DNA of 64,000 bases from Micromonospora sp. RHAY321. GTDB lineage: Bacteria > Actinomycetota > Actinomycetes > Mycobacteriales > Micromonosporaceae. A program made the position numbers and the translations under genes. Position 1 is the stretch's first letter. The number at the start of each line of letters is the position of its first letter. The notes below the pieces were generated by a model. That model was not told the origin of the DNA, did not search any database, and saw nothing but the letters and a program-made list of their open reading frames with translations. This document shows, piece by piece, positions 16,230 to 24,924 of the stretch. The DNA lies in the NCBI RefSeq assembly GCF_023896955.1, contig NZ_JAMHIW010000021.1:1-64000 (forward strand), written 5' to 3'.

Positions 16230-17090
16230 TCAGCTACCGGCCTGTCGGACCGTCTGTCGCTCGCGGGCGGCGTCCAGGCCCGCGGAGGCCAGGAGAGTCA
16301 GCTTCTCGGCGTTGGCGGACCCGGCGTCGGGGTGATACACGACGAGCATCATGCCTTCCGCTCCGCCGATGCTCAGCCGTTCACGGTTGAGGATGAGTTC
16401 CCCGACCTGCGGGTGATTGAGCCGGATCGGCGTTCCGCGCTGTCCGCGTACTTCATGACGTGCCCAGAGCTGACGAAATCGGGCGCTCGCCAACGAGAGT
16501 TCTCCGGTCAGTTCGATGAACCGCGGATTGTCGATGTCGGTGCCCACGGCCTGTCGCAGGTTCGCGACGAAGCACTCCGTGATGTCCTCCCAATCCGGAT
16601 GCAGCGCTTGCTCGGCGGGGTTCAGGAACAGATCCCTGAGCTGGTTCCCCCCTTTGGCGAGACCTGGAGAAAGAGCCCTGGCGAGGCTGTTCGAGGCCAG
16701 GATGTCGAAGTACCGTCCCTCGATGAAGGCGGGCTGCACGAGGGAGTCCAGGAGCTTGAGCGCACCGGGCGGAACCGTCTCATTGCGCGGTCGCCGTCTG
16801 CGCTTTGGGGAAGCGTCCCGCACCAGCGTCAGCAGGTAGGCCAGGTGCTCGTCGTCGAGCTGTAGGACGCGTGCGATGGACTCCAGCACCTGCACGGACG
16901 GGTTGCGATCGCGGCCCCGCTCCAGGCGCAGGTAATAGTCCGCGCTGACGCCGGCGAGCATGGCGACCTCCTCGCGCCGCAGGCCCGGCACGCGCCGCAC
17001 GCCCACATCGGGGATGCCGGCCTGCTGCGGTGTCACCAGCGCCCGGCGAGCGCTCAGAAAAGCGCCAAGGTCGTTCGACATCTCGCTCAC
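16230..17090 (-). CDS. XRE-family regulator with MmyB-like ligand-binding domain
   Basis: A 286-aa protein. The N-terminal helix-turn-helix (about 8-85, RRVPGLRREEVAMLAGVSADYYLRLERGRDRNPS) is the signature of MmyB-type regulators, and the C-terminal domain (about 110-275) is the matching ligand-binding fold. Such proteins often control an adjacent SDR, as seen here. GTG 17090 is 6 nt after TACGAT, suggesting a leaderless start; ATG 17081 is possible. No operator could be identified. Confidence 0.85.
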   Translation of the reverse strand: MSEMSNDLGAFLSARRALVTPQQAGIPDVGVRRVPGLRREEVAMLAGVSADYYLRLERGRDRNPSVQVLESIARVLQLDDEHLAYLLTLVRDASPKRRRRPRNETVPPGALKLLDSLVQPAFIEGRYFDILASNSLARALSPGLAKGGNQLRDLFLNPAEQALHPDWEDITECFVANLRQAVGTDIDNPRFIELTGELSLASARFRQLWARHEVRGQRGTPIRLNHPQVGELILNRERLSIGGAEGMMLVVYHPDAGSANAEKLTLLASAGLDAARERQTVRQAGS

Positions 17091-17158
17091 AAATCAATCG
17101 TATTGGCAGGTCATGCGGTCAGAGGGGGTCCTGTCGCACCCCCGGCTCCCCGTACAGA

Positions 17159-17197
17159 CAGCGCCGCCCCCGGCCTTGTGGGCCGGGGGCGGCGCTG
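17159..17197. terminator. Strong terminator downstream of DAHP synthase
   Basis: A perfect 17-bp stem (CAGCGCCGCCCCCGGCC and its complement) with a 5-nt loop. It lies about 180 bp after the DAHP synthase stop and before the XRE promoter. The rest of 17103-17377 shows no gene. Confidence 0.75.
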
Positions 17198-17377
17198 GTG
17201 TCGGTGTGCAGGTCGCCTCTCGGCGAGTGGCGCTACGCGGCTCCAGCCGGACGGTATTCCGCGAAGGCTATTTAGGTGAGGCCCGGGGACACTGGACACA
17301 CCGACACCTCTGTCAACGGACCGACCCCCGCCGCTGTTCCGCCGACATCCGTGTCCGTCGTCACAACCGGTGGCCGG

Positions 17378-18463
17378 TCAGGCCGGGGTCGGCAGGGTGG
17401 CCCGACGGGCCCGCACGGCGGTGGCCAAGTGGTCGAGCACCTCGGCGGTGTCGTCCCAGCCGAGGCAGGCGTCGGTGACCGAGCGGCCGTACTCCAGCTC
17501 CCGGGTCGGGTCGAGGTCCTGCCGGCCCGGCAGCAGGAACGACTCCAACATCACGCCGGTGATCCCGCGCTGGCCGGCGGCCAGTTGGGCGGCCACGTCG
17601 GCGGCGACCAGCGGCTGGTTGCGGTGGTCCTTGCCGCTGTTGGCGTGGCTGGCGTCGATCACCAGACGCTCCGGCAGGCCAGCGGCGCGGAGCAGGTCGA
17701 GCGCACCGGCCACCGACTCGGCGTCGTAGTTGGGCCGGCCACCGCCGCCGCGCAGCACCAGGTGCCCGTCGGTGTTACCCCGCGTGTGCATGATCGCCGG
17801 CGTGCCGGAGAAGTCGATGCCGGGGAAGACGTGGGGCACCCCGGCGGCGCGAATCGCGTCCACGGCGGTGCTGATGCTGCCGTCCGGGCGGTTCTTCATG
17901 CCGATCGGCATGGACAGGCCGGAGGCCAACTGCCGGTGCACCTGGCTCTCCACGGTCCGGGCTCCGATCGCGCCCCAGGCCACCGTGTCCGCGATGTACT
18001 GCGGAGTGATCGGGTCGAGGAACTCGCAACCCACCGGCAGGCCGAGGCGCAGTACGTCGCGCAGCAGTGCCCGCGCGCGCCGCAGGCCGGTGTTGACGTC
18101 CCCGCTGCCGTCCAGCCCCGGGTCGTTGATCAGGCCCTTCCAGCCCACCGTTGATCGCGGTTTCTCGAAGTAGACCCGCATGACGATCAGCAGGTCGTCG
18201 GCGAGCCGGTCGGCGGCCACGCGCAGCCGCTGGGCGTAGTCGAGGGCGGCAACCGGGTCGTGCACCGAGCAGGGGCCGACCACCACCAGCAGGCGGTCGT
18301 CCTCGCGGTCCAGCACGCGACCCACCGCCCGCCGGCCGGTCAACACGTCCGAGGCGAGCGAGGCGTCCAGGGGCAGCTCGTGGTGCAGTAGCGCGGGCGT
18401 GGTCAGCGGCACGACACGGTCGATCCGCTGATCGCTGACCCGATCGGTCTCCGGGGTCGTCAC
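17378..18463 (-). CDS. aroG: Class I 3-deoxy-7-phosphoheptulonate (DAHP) synthase
   Basis: Condenses phosphoenolpyruvate and erythrose-4-phosphate in the first step of the shikimate pathway. At 361 aa it is of AroG/AroF type and not the class II type common in actinobacteria. Motifs: VVGPCSVHD near 62, MRVYFEKPRSTVGWKGLIND near 95-114, IGMKNRPDG near 190, and IDASHANSGKDHRNQ with the metal-binding His. GTG start after GGAAGGA. The 5' leader has a hairpin followed by TTTT plus repeated palindromes, so transcription attenuation is likely. It stands alone. Confidence 0.93.
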   Translation of the reverse strand: MTTPETDRVSDQRIDRVVPLTTPALLHHELPLDASLASDVLTGRRAVGRVLDREDDRLLVVVGPCSVHDPVAALDYAQRLRVAADRLADDLLIVMRVYFEKPRSTVGWKGLINDPGLDGSGDVNTGLRRARALLRDVLRLGLPVGCEFLDPITPQYIADTVAWGAIGARTVESQVHRQLASGLSMPIGMKNRPDGSISTAVDAIRAAGVPHVFPGIDFSGTPAIMHTRGNTDGHLVLRGGGGRPNYDAESVAGALDLLRAAGLPERLVIDASHANSGKDHRNQPLVAADVAAQLAAGQRGITGVMLESFLLPGRQDLDPTRELEYGRSVTDACLGWDDTAEVLDHLATAVRARRATLPTPA

Positions 18464-18510
18464 GGTGGGAATCCTTCCGCCGACCGTGCCCGGGGCCGGT
18501 GCCCGGGAAG

Positions 18511-18616
18511 AGCCGGCTGCTCGTACGCAAAAGGGCAGGAACGATAGCTCCTGCCCAGCCGGCTCGGTCCGTGGTGACGTCAGATCATGGTGAAGTCACC
18601 GGCTTGCGAGCCGGCT
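18511..18616 (-). promoter_or_regulatory. Attenuator-like leader with three AGCCGGCT palindromes
   Basis: In the DAHP synthase leader the 8-bp palindrome AGCCGGCT occurs at 18511, 18557 and 18609. Between the first two lies a hairpin (arms GGGCAGGA and TCCTGCCC, 18533-18556) followed on the minus strand by TTTT. GAGCCGGCTG and CAGCCGGCTC can pair around that hairpin and thus offer an alternative structure. No leader peptide rich in aromatic codons was found. Confidence 0.55.
18529..18556 (-). terminator. Intrinsic terminator in the DAHP synthase leader
   Basis: An 8-bp stem (GGGCAGGA/TCCTGCCC, 8-nt loop) followed by TTTTGCG in the minus-strand direction, 66 nt before the start codon. A T-tract is rare in this window, which makes an attenuator role plausible. 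Confidence 0.55.
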
Positions 18617-18743
18617 GCCTAAACCATCGATACGAACGCGTCACGGGCCCAGCGTACCCGACGCCGCCGGAACTCAGCGGGTCGTCCCAAGAGGCTGGAC
18701 GATCACCGCGTGGCAGGGCCGGGGCCGGGGTAACAGGGGTGCC

Positions 18744-18959
18744 ATGACGGACGAGCAGAACGATCAGGACCGCGTGGAGTCCCGCGCGCACCTCCTGCCC
18801 GAGGAGGCGGCGGTGGGCAGCGACGACCCGGAGGCGCAGGCCGAGGCCATCCTCACCGACTCGGACATCCGTGAGGAGGACCAGAACGCCGCCCCGGACA
18901 CGGTGCTGGAGCACCGCACCTCGGATCAGACGGTGGTCGCCTCCGAGCCTCCGGACTGA
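18744..18959 (+). CDS. Small acidic hypothetical protein (71 aa)
   Basis: Highly acidic and polar (MTDEQNDQDRVESRAHLLPEEAAVGSDDPEAQAEAILTDSDIREEDQNAAPDTVLEHRTSDQTV), likely disordered. The conserved-looking core VGSDDPEAQAEAILTDSDIRE recurs in small actinobacterial proteins of unknown role. Its last 34 bp overlap the convergent catalase-fold gene. AGGGG precedes the ATG. Confidence 0.65.
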   Translation: MTDEQNDQDRVESRAHLLPEEAAVGSDDPEAQAEAILTDSDIREEDQNAAPDTVLEHRTSDQTVVASEPPD

Positions 18960-19684
18960 CCGGCCGCCCCACGGGCCCGGCGCGACCCTCGGTAGGTCTG
19001 GTCCCGCAGCCAGGCCAGCGGGCCGGCCGCCCGCAGCTCCGGCGGCAGGTTGCCCACCGGGTCGAAGGCGAGCGCGGCGTCCTGACGTGCGTCGAGCTGG
19101 GCGCCGATGGTCACCTGCCCGATCGGCCGCCACGGCCCCACGGCGGACGCGACCGCGAGAACCAGGCGCGGCGCGTCCGCCCGGGCGGCCTCGGTCACCG
19201 TGGCCAGGCTGTCGCCGAGGTCGATCGACTCCGGGTCGGCCAGCGCCGCCAGCCAGAGCCGGCGCCTGCCCCGGCGGTAGCAGGTGATCGTGCTGTACGT
19301 CCCGGCGAAGCGGCGTCGGGGCAGCGGCAGGTTCCGCAGAAACGGGGCCGCGCCGCTGGAGCTGACCAGCAGGTCGAACGGGCGGCCGGCGTCGGAGTGC
19401 ACGCGCACCGCCAGCCCCAGCACGTCCGGCCAGCTGCCCGGCGTGGGCACCCCCTTGGAGAGCCGGACGGTCGCCCGGTACCGGCCGGGGTCGTCGAGCA
19501 GGCTGACCCCGGTGGGTGGTCCGGGCGTACCCCAGATCATCACCTCGGCGGCGAACGAGCGGCCGGCGGGATGCAGGAGCCGACCGCGGCGCAGGCGGGT
19601 CAGGGCGGCGGCGGCGCCTTCGACGACGGTGGCGGCCCGCCCGGTGACACGCGGGGCGGGCGGGGTGGCGGTGGGTGCGGGCAT
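18926..19684 (-). CDS. Catalase-fold-like (phosphodiesterase-annotated) protein
   Basis: A 252-aa protein with the segments RSFAAEVMIWGTPG, ATVRLSKGVPTPGSWPDVLGLAVRV and FLRNLPLPRRRFAGTYSTITCYRRG. These resemble small catalase-related proteins that actinobacterial genomes often label phosphodiesterase. The WPDVLGLAVR part recalls catalase RD(I/V)PGFAVR, but I see no clear haem-ligand tyrosine motif, so activity is open. GGAGG precedes the ATG. It overlaps the convergent 71-aa gene at its 3' end. Confidence 0.6.
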   Translation of the reverse strand: MPAPTATPPAPRVTGRAATVVEGAAAALTRLRRGRLLHPAGRSFAAEVMIWGTPGPPTGVSLLDDPGRYRATVRLSKGVPTPGSWPDVLGLAVRVHSDAGRPFDLLVSSSGAAPFLRNLPLPRRRFAGTYSTITCYRRGRRRLWLAALADPESIDLGDSLATVTEAARADAPRLVLAVASAVGPWRPIGQVTIGAQLDARQDAALAFDPVGNLPPELRAAGPLAWLRDQTYRGSRRARGAAGQSGGSEATTV

Positions 19685-19784
19685 GGCCCTCCGGTACCCC
19701 GACTGGCCGGCTCGATGCCGGTGGCCGGCTCGCCGACGGCCGGCACGTCACCTTTCCGCCCGGGAGATCGGATAGCGTCGTGGC

Positions 19785-21077
19785 ATGCCCGACAGCGGTT
19801 ACCCCTGGCCCATCGAGACGTCCCGACTGGACAACGGCCTGCGCGTGGTGGTGAGCGAGGACCGCACCGCGCCGGCCGTGGCCGTCAACCTCTGGTACGA
19901 CGTCGGTTCCCGGCACGAGCCGGACGGGCAGACCGGCTTCGCCCACCTCTTCGAGCACCTGATGTTCGAGGGCTCGGTGAACGTGGCCAAGACCGAGCAC
20001 ATGAAGCTGATCCAGGGCTCGGGTGGCTCGCTCAACGCCACCACCAACCCCGACCGGACCAACTACTTCGAGACGGTGCCGGCCGAGCACCTGGAGCTGG
20101 CGCTCTGGTTGGAGGCCGACCGGATGGGCGGCCTGGTCCCCGCACTCACCCAGGAGACGCTGGACAACCAGCGGGACGTGGTGAAGAACGAGCGCCGGCA
20201 GCGCTACGAGAACGTCCCGTACGGAGACGCCTGGCTGCGGCTGCTGCCGCTGCTCTACCCACCGGGGCACCCGTACCACCACTCGACGATCGGCTCGATG
20301 GCCGACCTGAACGCCGCCGACCTCGCCACCTTCCAGGCGTTCCACGAGACGTACTACGCGCCCAACAACGCGGTGCTCACCGTGGTCGGCGACGCCGCGG
20401 CCGCCGAGGTGTTCGCGCTGGCCGACAAGTACTTCGGCGCGCTGCCCGCCCGCGAGGACATCCCGCCGGCCCCGGACGGCCGGACCGTCCCGGCCACCGC
20501 GCGACCCGCCGTGGAGACCGTGACCGCCGACGTGCCGGCCCCCCGGGTGTACGTGGCGCACCGCGGCTACCCGTTCGGCAGCCCCGGCTACGACGTGCTC
20601 ACCGTGCTCGCCACCGTGCTCGGCAGCGGTCGGGGCAGCCGGCTCTACCAGCGGCTCGCCGACGGCGAACGGATCGCCCAGCCGGACCTGGTCGGGGCGT
20701 ACGGGGTGGACCTCGCGCACGCCCCGGCGCCGCTGATCGCCACCGCCACCGCGCGCCCCGGGGTGAGCGCCGAGCGGCTGGCCGAGGGGCTGGCCGAGGT
20801 GGTCGACGAGCTGGCCACCGTCCCGGTCACCGCCGCCGAGCTGGACCGGGCCAAGGCGTTGCTGAGCACCGCGTGGTGGCGGCAGATGTCGACCGTGGAC
20901 GGCCGTGCCGACACCCTCGGCCGGTACACCACCCAGTTCGGTGACCCGGCCCGGGCCGCCGACCGGTTGCCCGCCTGGCTCGCGGTGACCGCCGAGCAGA
21001 TCGCCGAGGCCGCAGCCGAGGTGCTCGACGCGCCCAACCGGGCGACCCTGACCTACGTGCCCGAGGAGACCGCATGA
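19785..21077 (+). CDS. M16 zinc metallopeptidase, catalytic subunit
   Basis: A 430-aa insulinase-family peptidase. HLFEH (54-58) is the inverted zinc motif HxxEH, and the third ligand is the Glu in TLDNQRDVVKNE about 75 residues later. It has the N- and C-terminal M16 halves expected of one processing-peptidase-like subunit and no signal peptide. TAGCGT lies 6 nt before the ATG, so the mRNA is probably leaderless. It overlaps the next gene by 4 nt; the two products should form the active heterodimer. Confidence 0.92.
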   Translation: MPDSGYPWPIETSRLDNGLRVVVSEDRTAPAVAVNLWYDVGSRHEPDGQTGFAHLFEHLMFEGSVNVAKTEHMKLIQGSGGSLNATTNPDRTNYFETVPAEHLELALWLEADRMGGLVPALTQETLDNQRDVVKNERRQRYENVPYGDAWLRLLPLLYPPGHPYHHSTIGSMADLNAADLATFQAFHETYYAPNNAVLTVVGDAAAAEVFALADKYFGALPAREDIPPAPDGRTVPATARPAVETVTADVPAPRVYVAHRGYPFGSPGYDVLTVLATVLGSGRGSRLYQRLADGERIAQPDLVGAYGVDLAHAPAPLIATATARPGVSAERLAEGLAEVVDELATVPVTAAELDRAKALLSTAWWRQMSTVDGRADTLGRYTTQFGDPARAADRLPAWLAVTAEQIAEAAAEVLDAPNRATLTYVPEETA

Positions 21078-22417
21078 CGCTGATCGCCGACCGTCCCGGC
21101 CCGGGTGCCGCCCGCCCGTACCGGTTCCCGCCGGTGGTCCGCCGTGCCGTGGCCGGCGGCCAGGTGGTCGCCGCGCACCTCCCCGGGCAGAACCTCGCCG
21201 TCGCGCTGCTGCTGCTCGACGCGGGTGCCGCCCGGGAGCTGGCCGGCAAGGAGGGGCTGGGCGGGGTGCTGGCCAAGGCGCTGGAGGAGGGCACCGCGCA
21301 GCGGGACGCCACCGCGTACGCGCTGGCCATCGAGGCGCTCGGCACCGAGCTGGTGACCGGGCTGGACTGGGACTCGTTCCAGGTCAGCGTCCAGGTGCCG
21401 GTGGACCGGCTGACCGCAGCGGTGCAGCTGCTCGCCGAGGCCGTCCGGACGCCGAAGCTCGACCCGGCCGATGTCCGGCGGGTCCGTGACGACGAGGCGA
21501 CCGCGCTGCGGATGGACTGGGCCAACCCGGGCCCCCGTGCCGACGCCGCCCTGCGCGCGGACCTGTTCGGCGCCGAGAACCGGTGGGGGCGCCCGATGTA
21601 CGGCGACCCGGATTCGGTGGCGGGGCTGGACGTGGAGGACGTGACGGTCTTCCACTCCGAGTGGTTCCTGCGGCCCGGCACCCTGATCGTCGCCGGTGAC
21701 CTGGACCGGATCGACCTGGACGCGCTGGCGGCGGCGGCGTTCAGCGGCACCGGGGGCGGCCCCGCCGACCGGGGCGGCCCGATCGACGTGCCGCTGCGCG
21801 GCGGTCGGCGGATCATCCTGGTGGACCGTCCCGGCTCGGTGCAGTCCACGCTGCGGCTCGGCCACCCGTCGCCGCACCGGGCGCACCCGGACCACGTACC
21901 GATGACGCTCGCCGGCACCGTGCTCGGCGGGGCCTTCACCTCCCGGCTCAACCACCTGATCCGCGAGGTGCGCGGCTACACGTACGGCATCCGCGCCGAC
22001 TTCGCCTCGTCCCGGCGGTTCGGCCGGTTCGCGGTCAGCTCCGGCGTGCAGACCGCGGTGACGACGCCGGCCCTGGTCGAGGCGGTCGGCGAGATCACGC
22101 GTACCCAGGTCGGCGGGGTGACCGAGGACGAGCTGGCGGTGGCGCGTTCCTGGCGGGCCGGGCAGCTCTCGGTCGAGTTGCAGAGCCCACGGGCGATCGC
22201 CTCCGCGTTGACCACGCTGGTGGTGCACGACCTGCCGGACGACTATCACGCCCGGCTGCGCGAGGAGTTGCTCGCCGCCGACGTGGACCAGGTGTCCGCA
22301 GCCGCAGCCACCCACCTGCACCCGGACGCGCTGACCCTGGTGGTCGAGGGCGATGCGGCCATCATCCGTGACGACCTGACGGCCGCCGGCCTGGGCGACC
22401 TGGTCACGCGCCCCTGA
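21074..22417 (+). CDS. M16 family peptidase-like protein, non-catalytic subunit
   Basis: A 447-aa M16 homologue without the HxxEH motif; where it should stand the protein reads ELAGKEGLGGVLAKALEEG. The C-terminal half keeps the substrate-binding R/Y element (SRLNHLIREVRGYTYGI). It therefore looks like the partner subunit of the active peptidase encoded just upstream (ATGA overlap), as in bacterial two-subunit M16 enzymes. The substrate is unknown. Confidence 0.9.
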   Translation: MTLIADRPGPGAARPYRFPPVVRRAVAGGQVVAAHLPGQNLAVALLLLDAGAARELAGKEGLGGVLAKALEEGTAQRDATAYALAIEALGTELVTGLDWDSFQVSVQVPVDRLTAAVQLLAEAVRTPKLDPADVRRVRDDEATALRMDWANPGPRADAALRADLFGAENRWGRPMYGDPDSVAGLDVEDVTVFHSEWFLRPGTLIVAGDLDRIDLDALAAAAFSGTGGGPADRGGPIDVPLRGGRRIILVDRPGSVQSTLRLGHPSPHRAHPDHVPMTLAGTVLGGAFTSRLNHLIREVRGYTYGIRADFASSRRFGRFAVSSGVQTAVTTPALVEAVGEITRTQVGGVTEDELAVARSWRAGQLSVELQSPRAIASALTTLVVHDLPDDYHARLREELLAADVDQVSAAAATHLHPDALTLVVEGDAAIIRDDLTAAGLGDLVTRP

Positions 22418-22428
22418 CGCCCTTCCTG

Positions 22429-22490
22429 CGGTGATCATGGAATGCGCGGCGATTTCGATCACGTAATCCCCGTCAACCCCGTGATCACCG
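22429..22490. repeat. Palindromic intergenic element (GTGATCA type)
   Basis: CGGTGATCA and TGATCACCG form perfect 9-bp outer arms, with inner CGTGATC/GATCACG matches, in the gap between the M16 pair and asd. The GTGATCA-bounded layout resembles short palindromic intergenic repeats scattered in Micromonosporaceae genomes. It could act as a terminator for the M16 operon. Confidence 0.6.
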
Positions 22491-22569
22491 ATGCGCCGGG
22501 TGTGATGCACGACCCGGGCGGTGGGAAAGGGGTCCCGGTTGTGGGGGTGGGCTGGGTAGCCTCGCGGGC

Positions 22570-23595
22570 ATGAGGATCGGCATTGTGGGGGCCACCGGCC
22601 AGGTCGGTGGCGTGATGCGGCAGGTGCTGGCGGAGCGGGAGTTCCCGGCGGAGCAGGTGCGGTTGTTCGCCTCGGCGCGGTCCGCCGGTCGGGCGCTGCC
22701 CTGGCGCGACGGCGAGGTGACCGTCGAGGACGCCGCGACAGCGGACTACTCCGGCCTGGACATCGTGCTCTTCTCGGCCGGTAAGGGCACCGCCCGTGAG
22801 CTGGCCCCCCGGGTCGCCGAAGCCGGCGCCGTGGTGATCGACAACTCGTCGGCGTTCCGGATGGACCCGCTGGTGCCGCTGGTGGTCGCCGAGGTCAACC
22901 CGCACGCCGCCGCCGACCGCCCCAAGGGCATCATCGCCAACCCCAACTGCACCACGATGGCCGCGATGCCGGTGCTGCGCCCGCTGCACGCCGAGGCCGG
23001 CCTGGTCGGCCTGGTCGTCTCGACCTACCAGGCGGTCTCCGGTGCCGGGCTGGCCGGCGTCGCCGAGCTGGACGAGCAGGTCCGCAAGGTCGCCGAGCAC
23101 GCCACCGCGCTCGCCTTCGACGGGTCGGCCGTGGAGTTCCCCGCACCGCGCTCGTTCGCCGAGCCGATCGCCTTCAACGTGCTCCCGCTGGCCGGCTCGA
23201 TCGTCGACGACGGCTCCTTCGAGACCGACGAGGAGCAGAAGCTGCGCAACGAGAGCCGCAAGATCCTGGAGATCCCCGACCTGAAGGTCTCCGGCACCTG
23301 CGTCCGGGTGCCCGTCTTCACCGGCCACTCGCTCCAGATCAACGCCCGCTTCGCCCGGCCGCTCACGCCCCAGCGGGCCCACGAACTGCTCGCCGACGCG
23401 CCCGGGGTGGCGCTGACCGACGTCCCGACTCCGTTGCAGGCTGCCGGGCAGGACCCGACCTACGTGGGACGGATCCGCGCCGACGAGACCGCCGAGTACG
23501 GGTTGGCGCTGTTCTGCTCCAACGACAACCTCCGCAAGGGCGCCGCGCTCAACGCGGTGCAGCTCGCCGAGCTGGTCGCCGCCGAGCGTCGCTGA
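22570..23595 (+). CDS. asd: Aspartate-semialdehyde dehydrogenase
   Basis: Reduces aspartyl phosphate to the semialdehyde on the way to lysine/diaminopimelate, methionine and threonine. It is 341 aa, with GATGQVGG (8-15) for NADP binding, the active-site Cys127 in NPNCTT, and the C-terminal FTGHSLQINARF segment. TAGCCT lies exactly 7 nt before the ATG, so the mRNA should be leaderless. Unlike in many actinobacteria, no aspartokinase gene lies upstream; the M16 operon is there instead. Confidence 0.96.
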   Translation: MRIGIVGATGQVGGVMRQVLAEREFPAEQVRLFASARSAGRALPWRDGEVTVEDAATADYSGLDIVLFSAGKGTARELAPRVAEAGAVVIDNSSAFRMDPLVPLVVAEVNPHAAADRPKGIIANPNCTTMAAMPVLRPLHAEAGLVGLVVSTYQAVSGAGLAGVAELDEQVRKVAEHATALAFDGSAVEFPAPRSFAEPIAFNVLPLAGSIVDDGSFETDEEQKLRNESRKILEIPDLKVSGTCVRVPVFTGHSLQINARFARPLTPQRAHELLADAPGVALTDVPTPLQAAGQDPTYVGRIRADETAEYGLALFCSNDNLRKGAALNAVQLAELVAAERR

Positions 23596-23607
23596 CCGTC
23601 ACGACAC

Positions 23608-23643
23608 CCGAGGCCCCCGTCGGTGACCCGGCGGGGGCCTCGG
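23608..23643 (+). terminator. Terminator after asd
   Basis: CCGAGGCCCCCG and CGGGGGCCTCGG form a perfect 12-bp stem, 13 bp after the asd stop. Confidence 0.8.
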
Positions 23644-23737
23644 CCTGCCGAGGGACGCCGCCACAGGGTTCGACGGGCGCGCCAACCGTCCGTCGTGCTT
23701 GGATGGACGAAGCCGAACGTGCCATCTGGAGGAGACC

Positions 23738-24178
23738 GTGGCGGACGACCGCACCCAGCAGGCGTTGACCGACCTGATCGCCGGCCGTTCGATGGGTGTG
23801 CTGGCGACGATCAAGCGGGACGGGCGGCCGCAGCTGTCCACCGTGGTCCACGCGTTCGACCGGGAGGCGGGGTTGATCCGCGTCTCGGTCACCGACGGCC
23901 GCGCCAAGACCGCCAACCTGCGGCGGGACCCCCGGGCCAGCTTCCACGTCAGCAGCGAGGACGGCTGGGCGTACGCGGTGGTCGAGGGGCGCGCCGAGCT
24001 GACGTCGCCGGCAGCCGAGCCCGGCGACGAGACCGTCGAGGAGTTGGTGGGGCTCTACCGGTCGCTGCGCGGCGAACACCCGGACTGGGACGAGTACCGC
24101 CAGGCCATGGTCGACGAGCGGCGGCTGGTGCTGCGCCTGCACGTCGAGCGGATCTACGGCATCCCGCCCCAGGGCTGA
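23738..24178 (+). CDS. PPOX-class F420-dependent oxidoreductase
   Basis: A 146-aa split-barrel flavin/F420-binding protein. LIAGRSMGVLATIKRDGRPQLSTVVHAFD and IRVSVTDGRAKTANLRRDPRASFHVSSED are the classical PPOX segments. The KTANLRRDP motif points to the actinobacterial F420-dependent group rather than FMN-dependent PNPOx. GTG 23738 is preceded by GGAGGAGACC. Substrate unknown; it lies alone after the asd terminator. Confidence 0.85.
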   Translation: MADDRTQQALTDLIAGRSMGVLATIKRDGRPQLSTVVHAFDREAGLIRVSVTDGRAKTANLRRDPRASFHVSSEDGWAYAVVEGRAELTSPAAEPGDETVEELVGLYRSLRGEHPDWDEYRQAMVDERRLVLRLHVERIYGIPPQG

Positions 24179-24197
24179 CGCACGCCGACCCTGCCGG

Positions 24198-24779
24198 TCA
24201 GCCGGGCTCGACCACGGTCACACCCGGCCAGCGCTCCGCCGGCCGATGCCGGGCCAGCCGCTGCCGGGACCCGGCGACATCCACCCGGGCCGGGTTGTGC
24301 CGCCATATTCCGCCCAGCAGGTCCGCCAGGCCGTACGGGGCGCAGACCACCAGCCGGTCGGCCGCATCCAGCCGGACGGCCACGGCGGTGGCGTACTCCG
24401 GCCAGGTGGCGACGGCCTCGGCCACGCTGCGGTACGGGGCGATCGGGTCGCCGCCGAACTTCGCCGCGTACCAGGTGTGCACCGCCGCCTGGTTGCGCGC
24501 CTGCCACGGCGGCTCCGCCCAGGCCGTTGCAAGCCGGGCGGTGGCCCGGTCGTCGTCCGTCCGGCTCAGCGCCGTCGGGTGGAAGTAGACGACGTCCACG
24601 TCCCGGACCGTCGCCGGGTCGAACCCGTCGCCGTACCGCTCACCCCAGACCAGGTCGCGCAGGACGCCCGCGCCGATCCAGGCGTCCGGCAGGCCGGAGT
24701 CGCGCACCACGGTCAGCGCCCGGCTCAGCCATCCGCTGCCGGCGACCAACTCCCGCAGCTCGCGTTCGCCCGTCCTCAT
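24198..24779 (-). CDS. Nucleotidyltransferase-like protein (DUF925 type)
   Basis: A 193-aa protein of the PF06042-type nucleotidyltransferase group: DAWIGAGVLRDLVWGERYG with RDVDVVYF (DxD) gives the metal site near residues 32-66, and YAAKFGGDPIAPYRSVAEAVATWPEYATAVAVR is the conserved C-terminal core. TACGGT lies 6 nt before the ATG at 24779, consistent with leaderless transcription. Role unknown; it converges on the PPOX gene. Confidence 0.82.
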   Translation of the reverse strand: MRTGERELRELVAGSGWLSRALTVVRDSGLPDAWIGAGVLRDLVWGERYGDGFDPATVRDVDVVYFHPTALSRTDDDRATARLATAWAEPPWQARNQAAVHTWYAAKFGGDPIAPYRSVAEAVATWPEYATAVAVRLDAADRLVVCAPYGLADLLGGIWRHNPARVDVAGSRQRLARHRPAERWPGVTVVEPG

Positions 24780-24924
24780 CCGCCCACCGTAGTCAGCGCA
24801 GCGCCACCCCCGCTGTGGCGTTCCACCCGGCCGCCGACGCAACGTGCGGTCGGCCGGGCCGCCCGCGTTACCCCGCCCCGGGCGGCGGGTAGACGGGCCG
24901 TGCCGACACCGAGAGGGGAGCACC

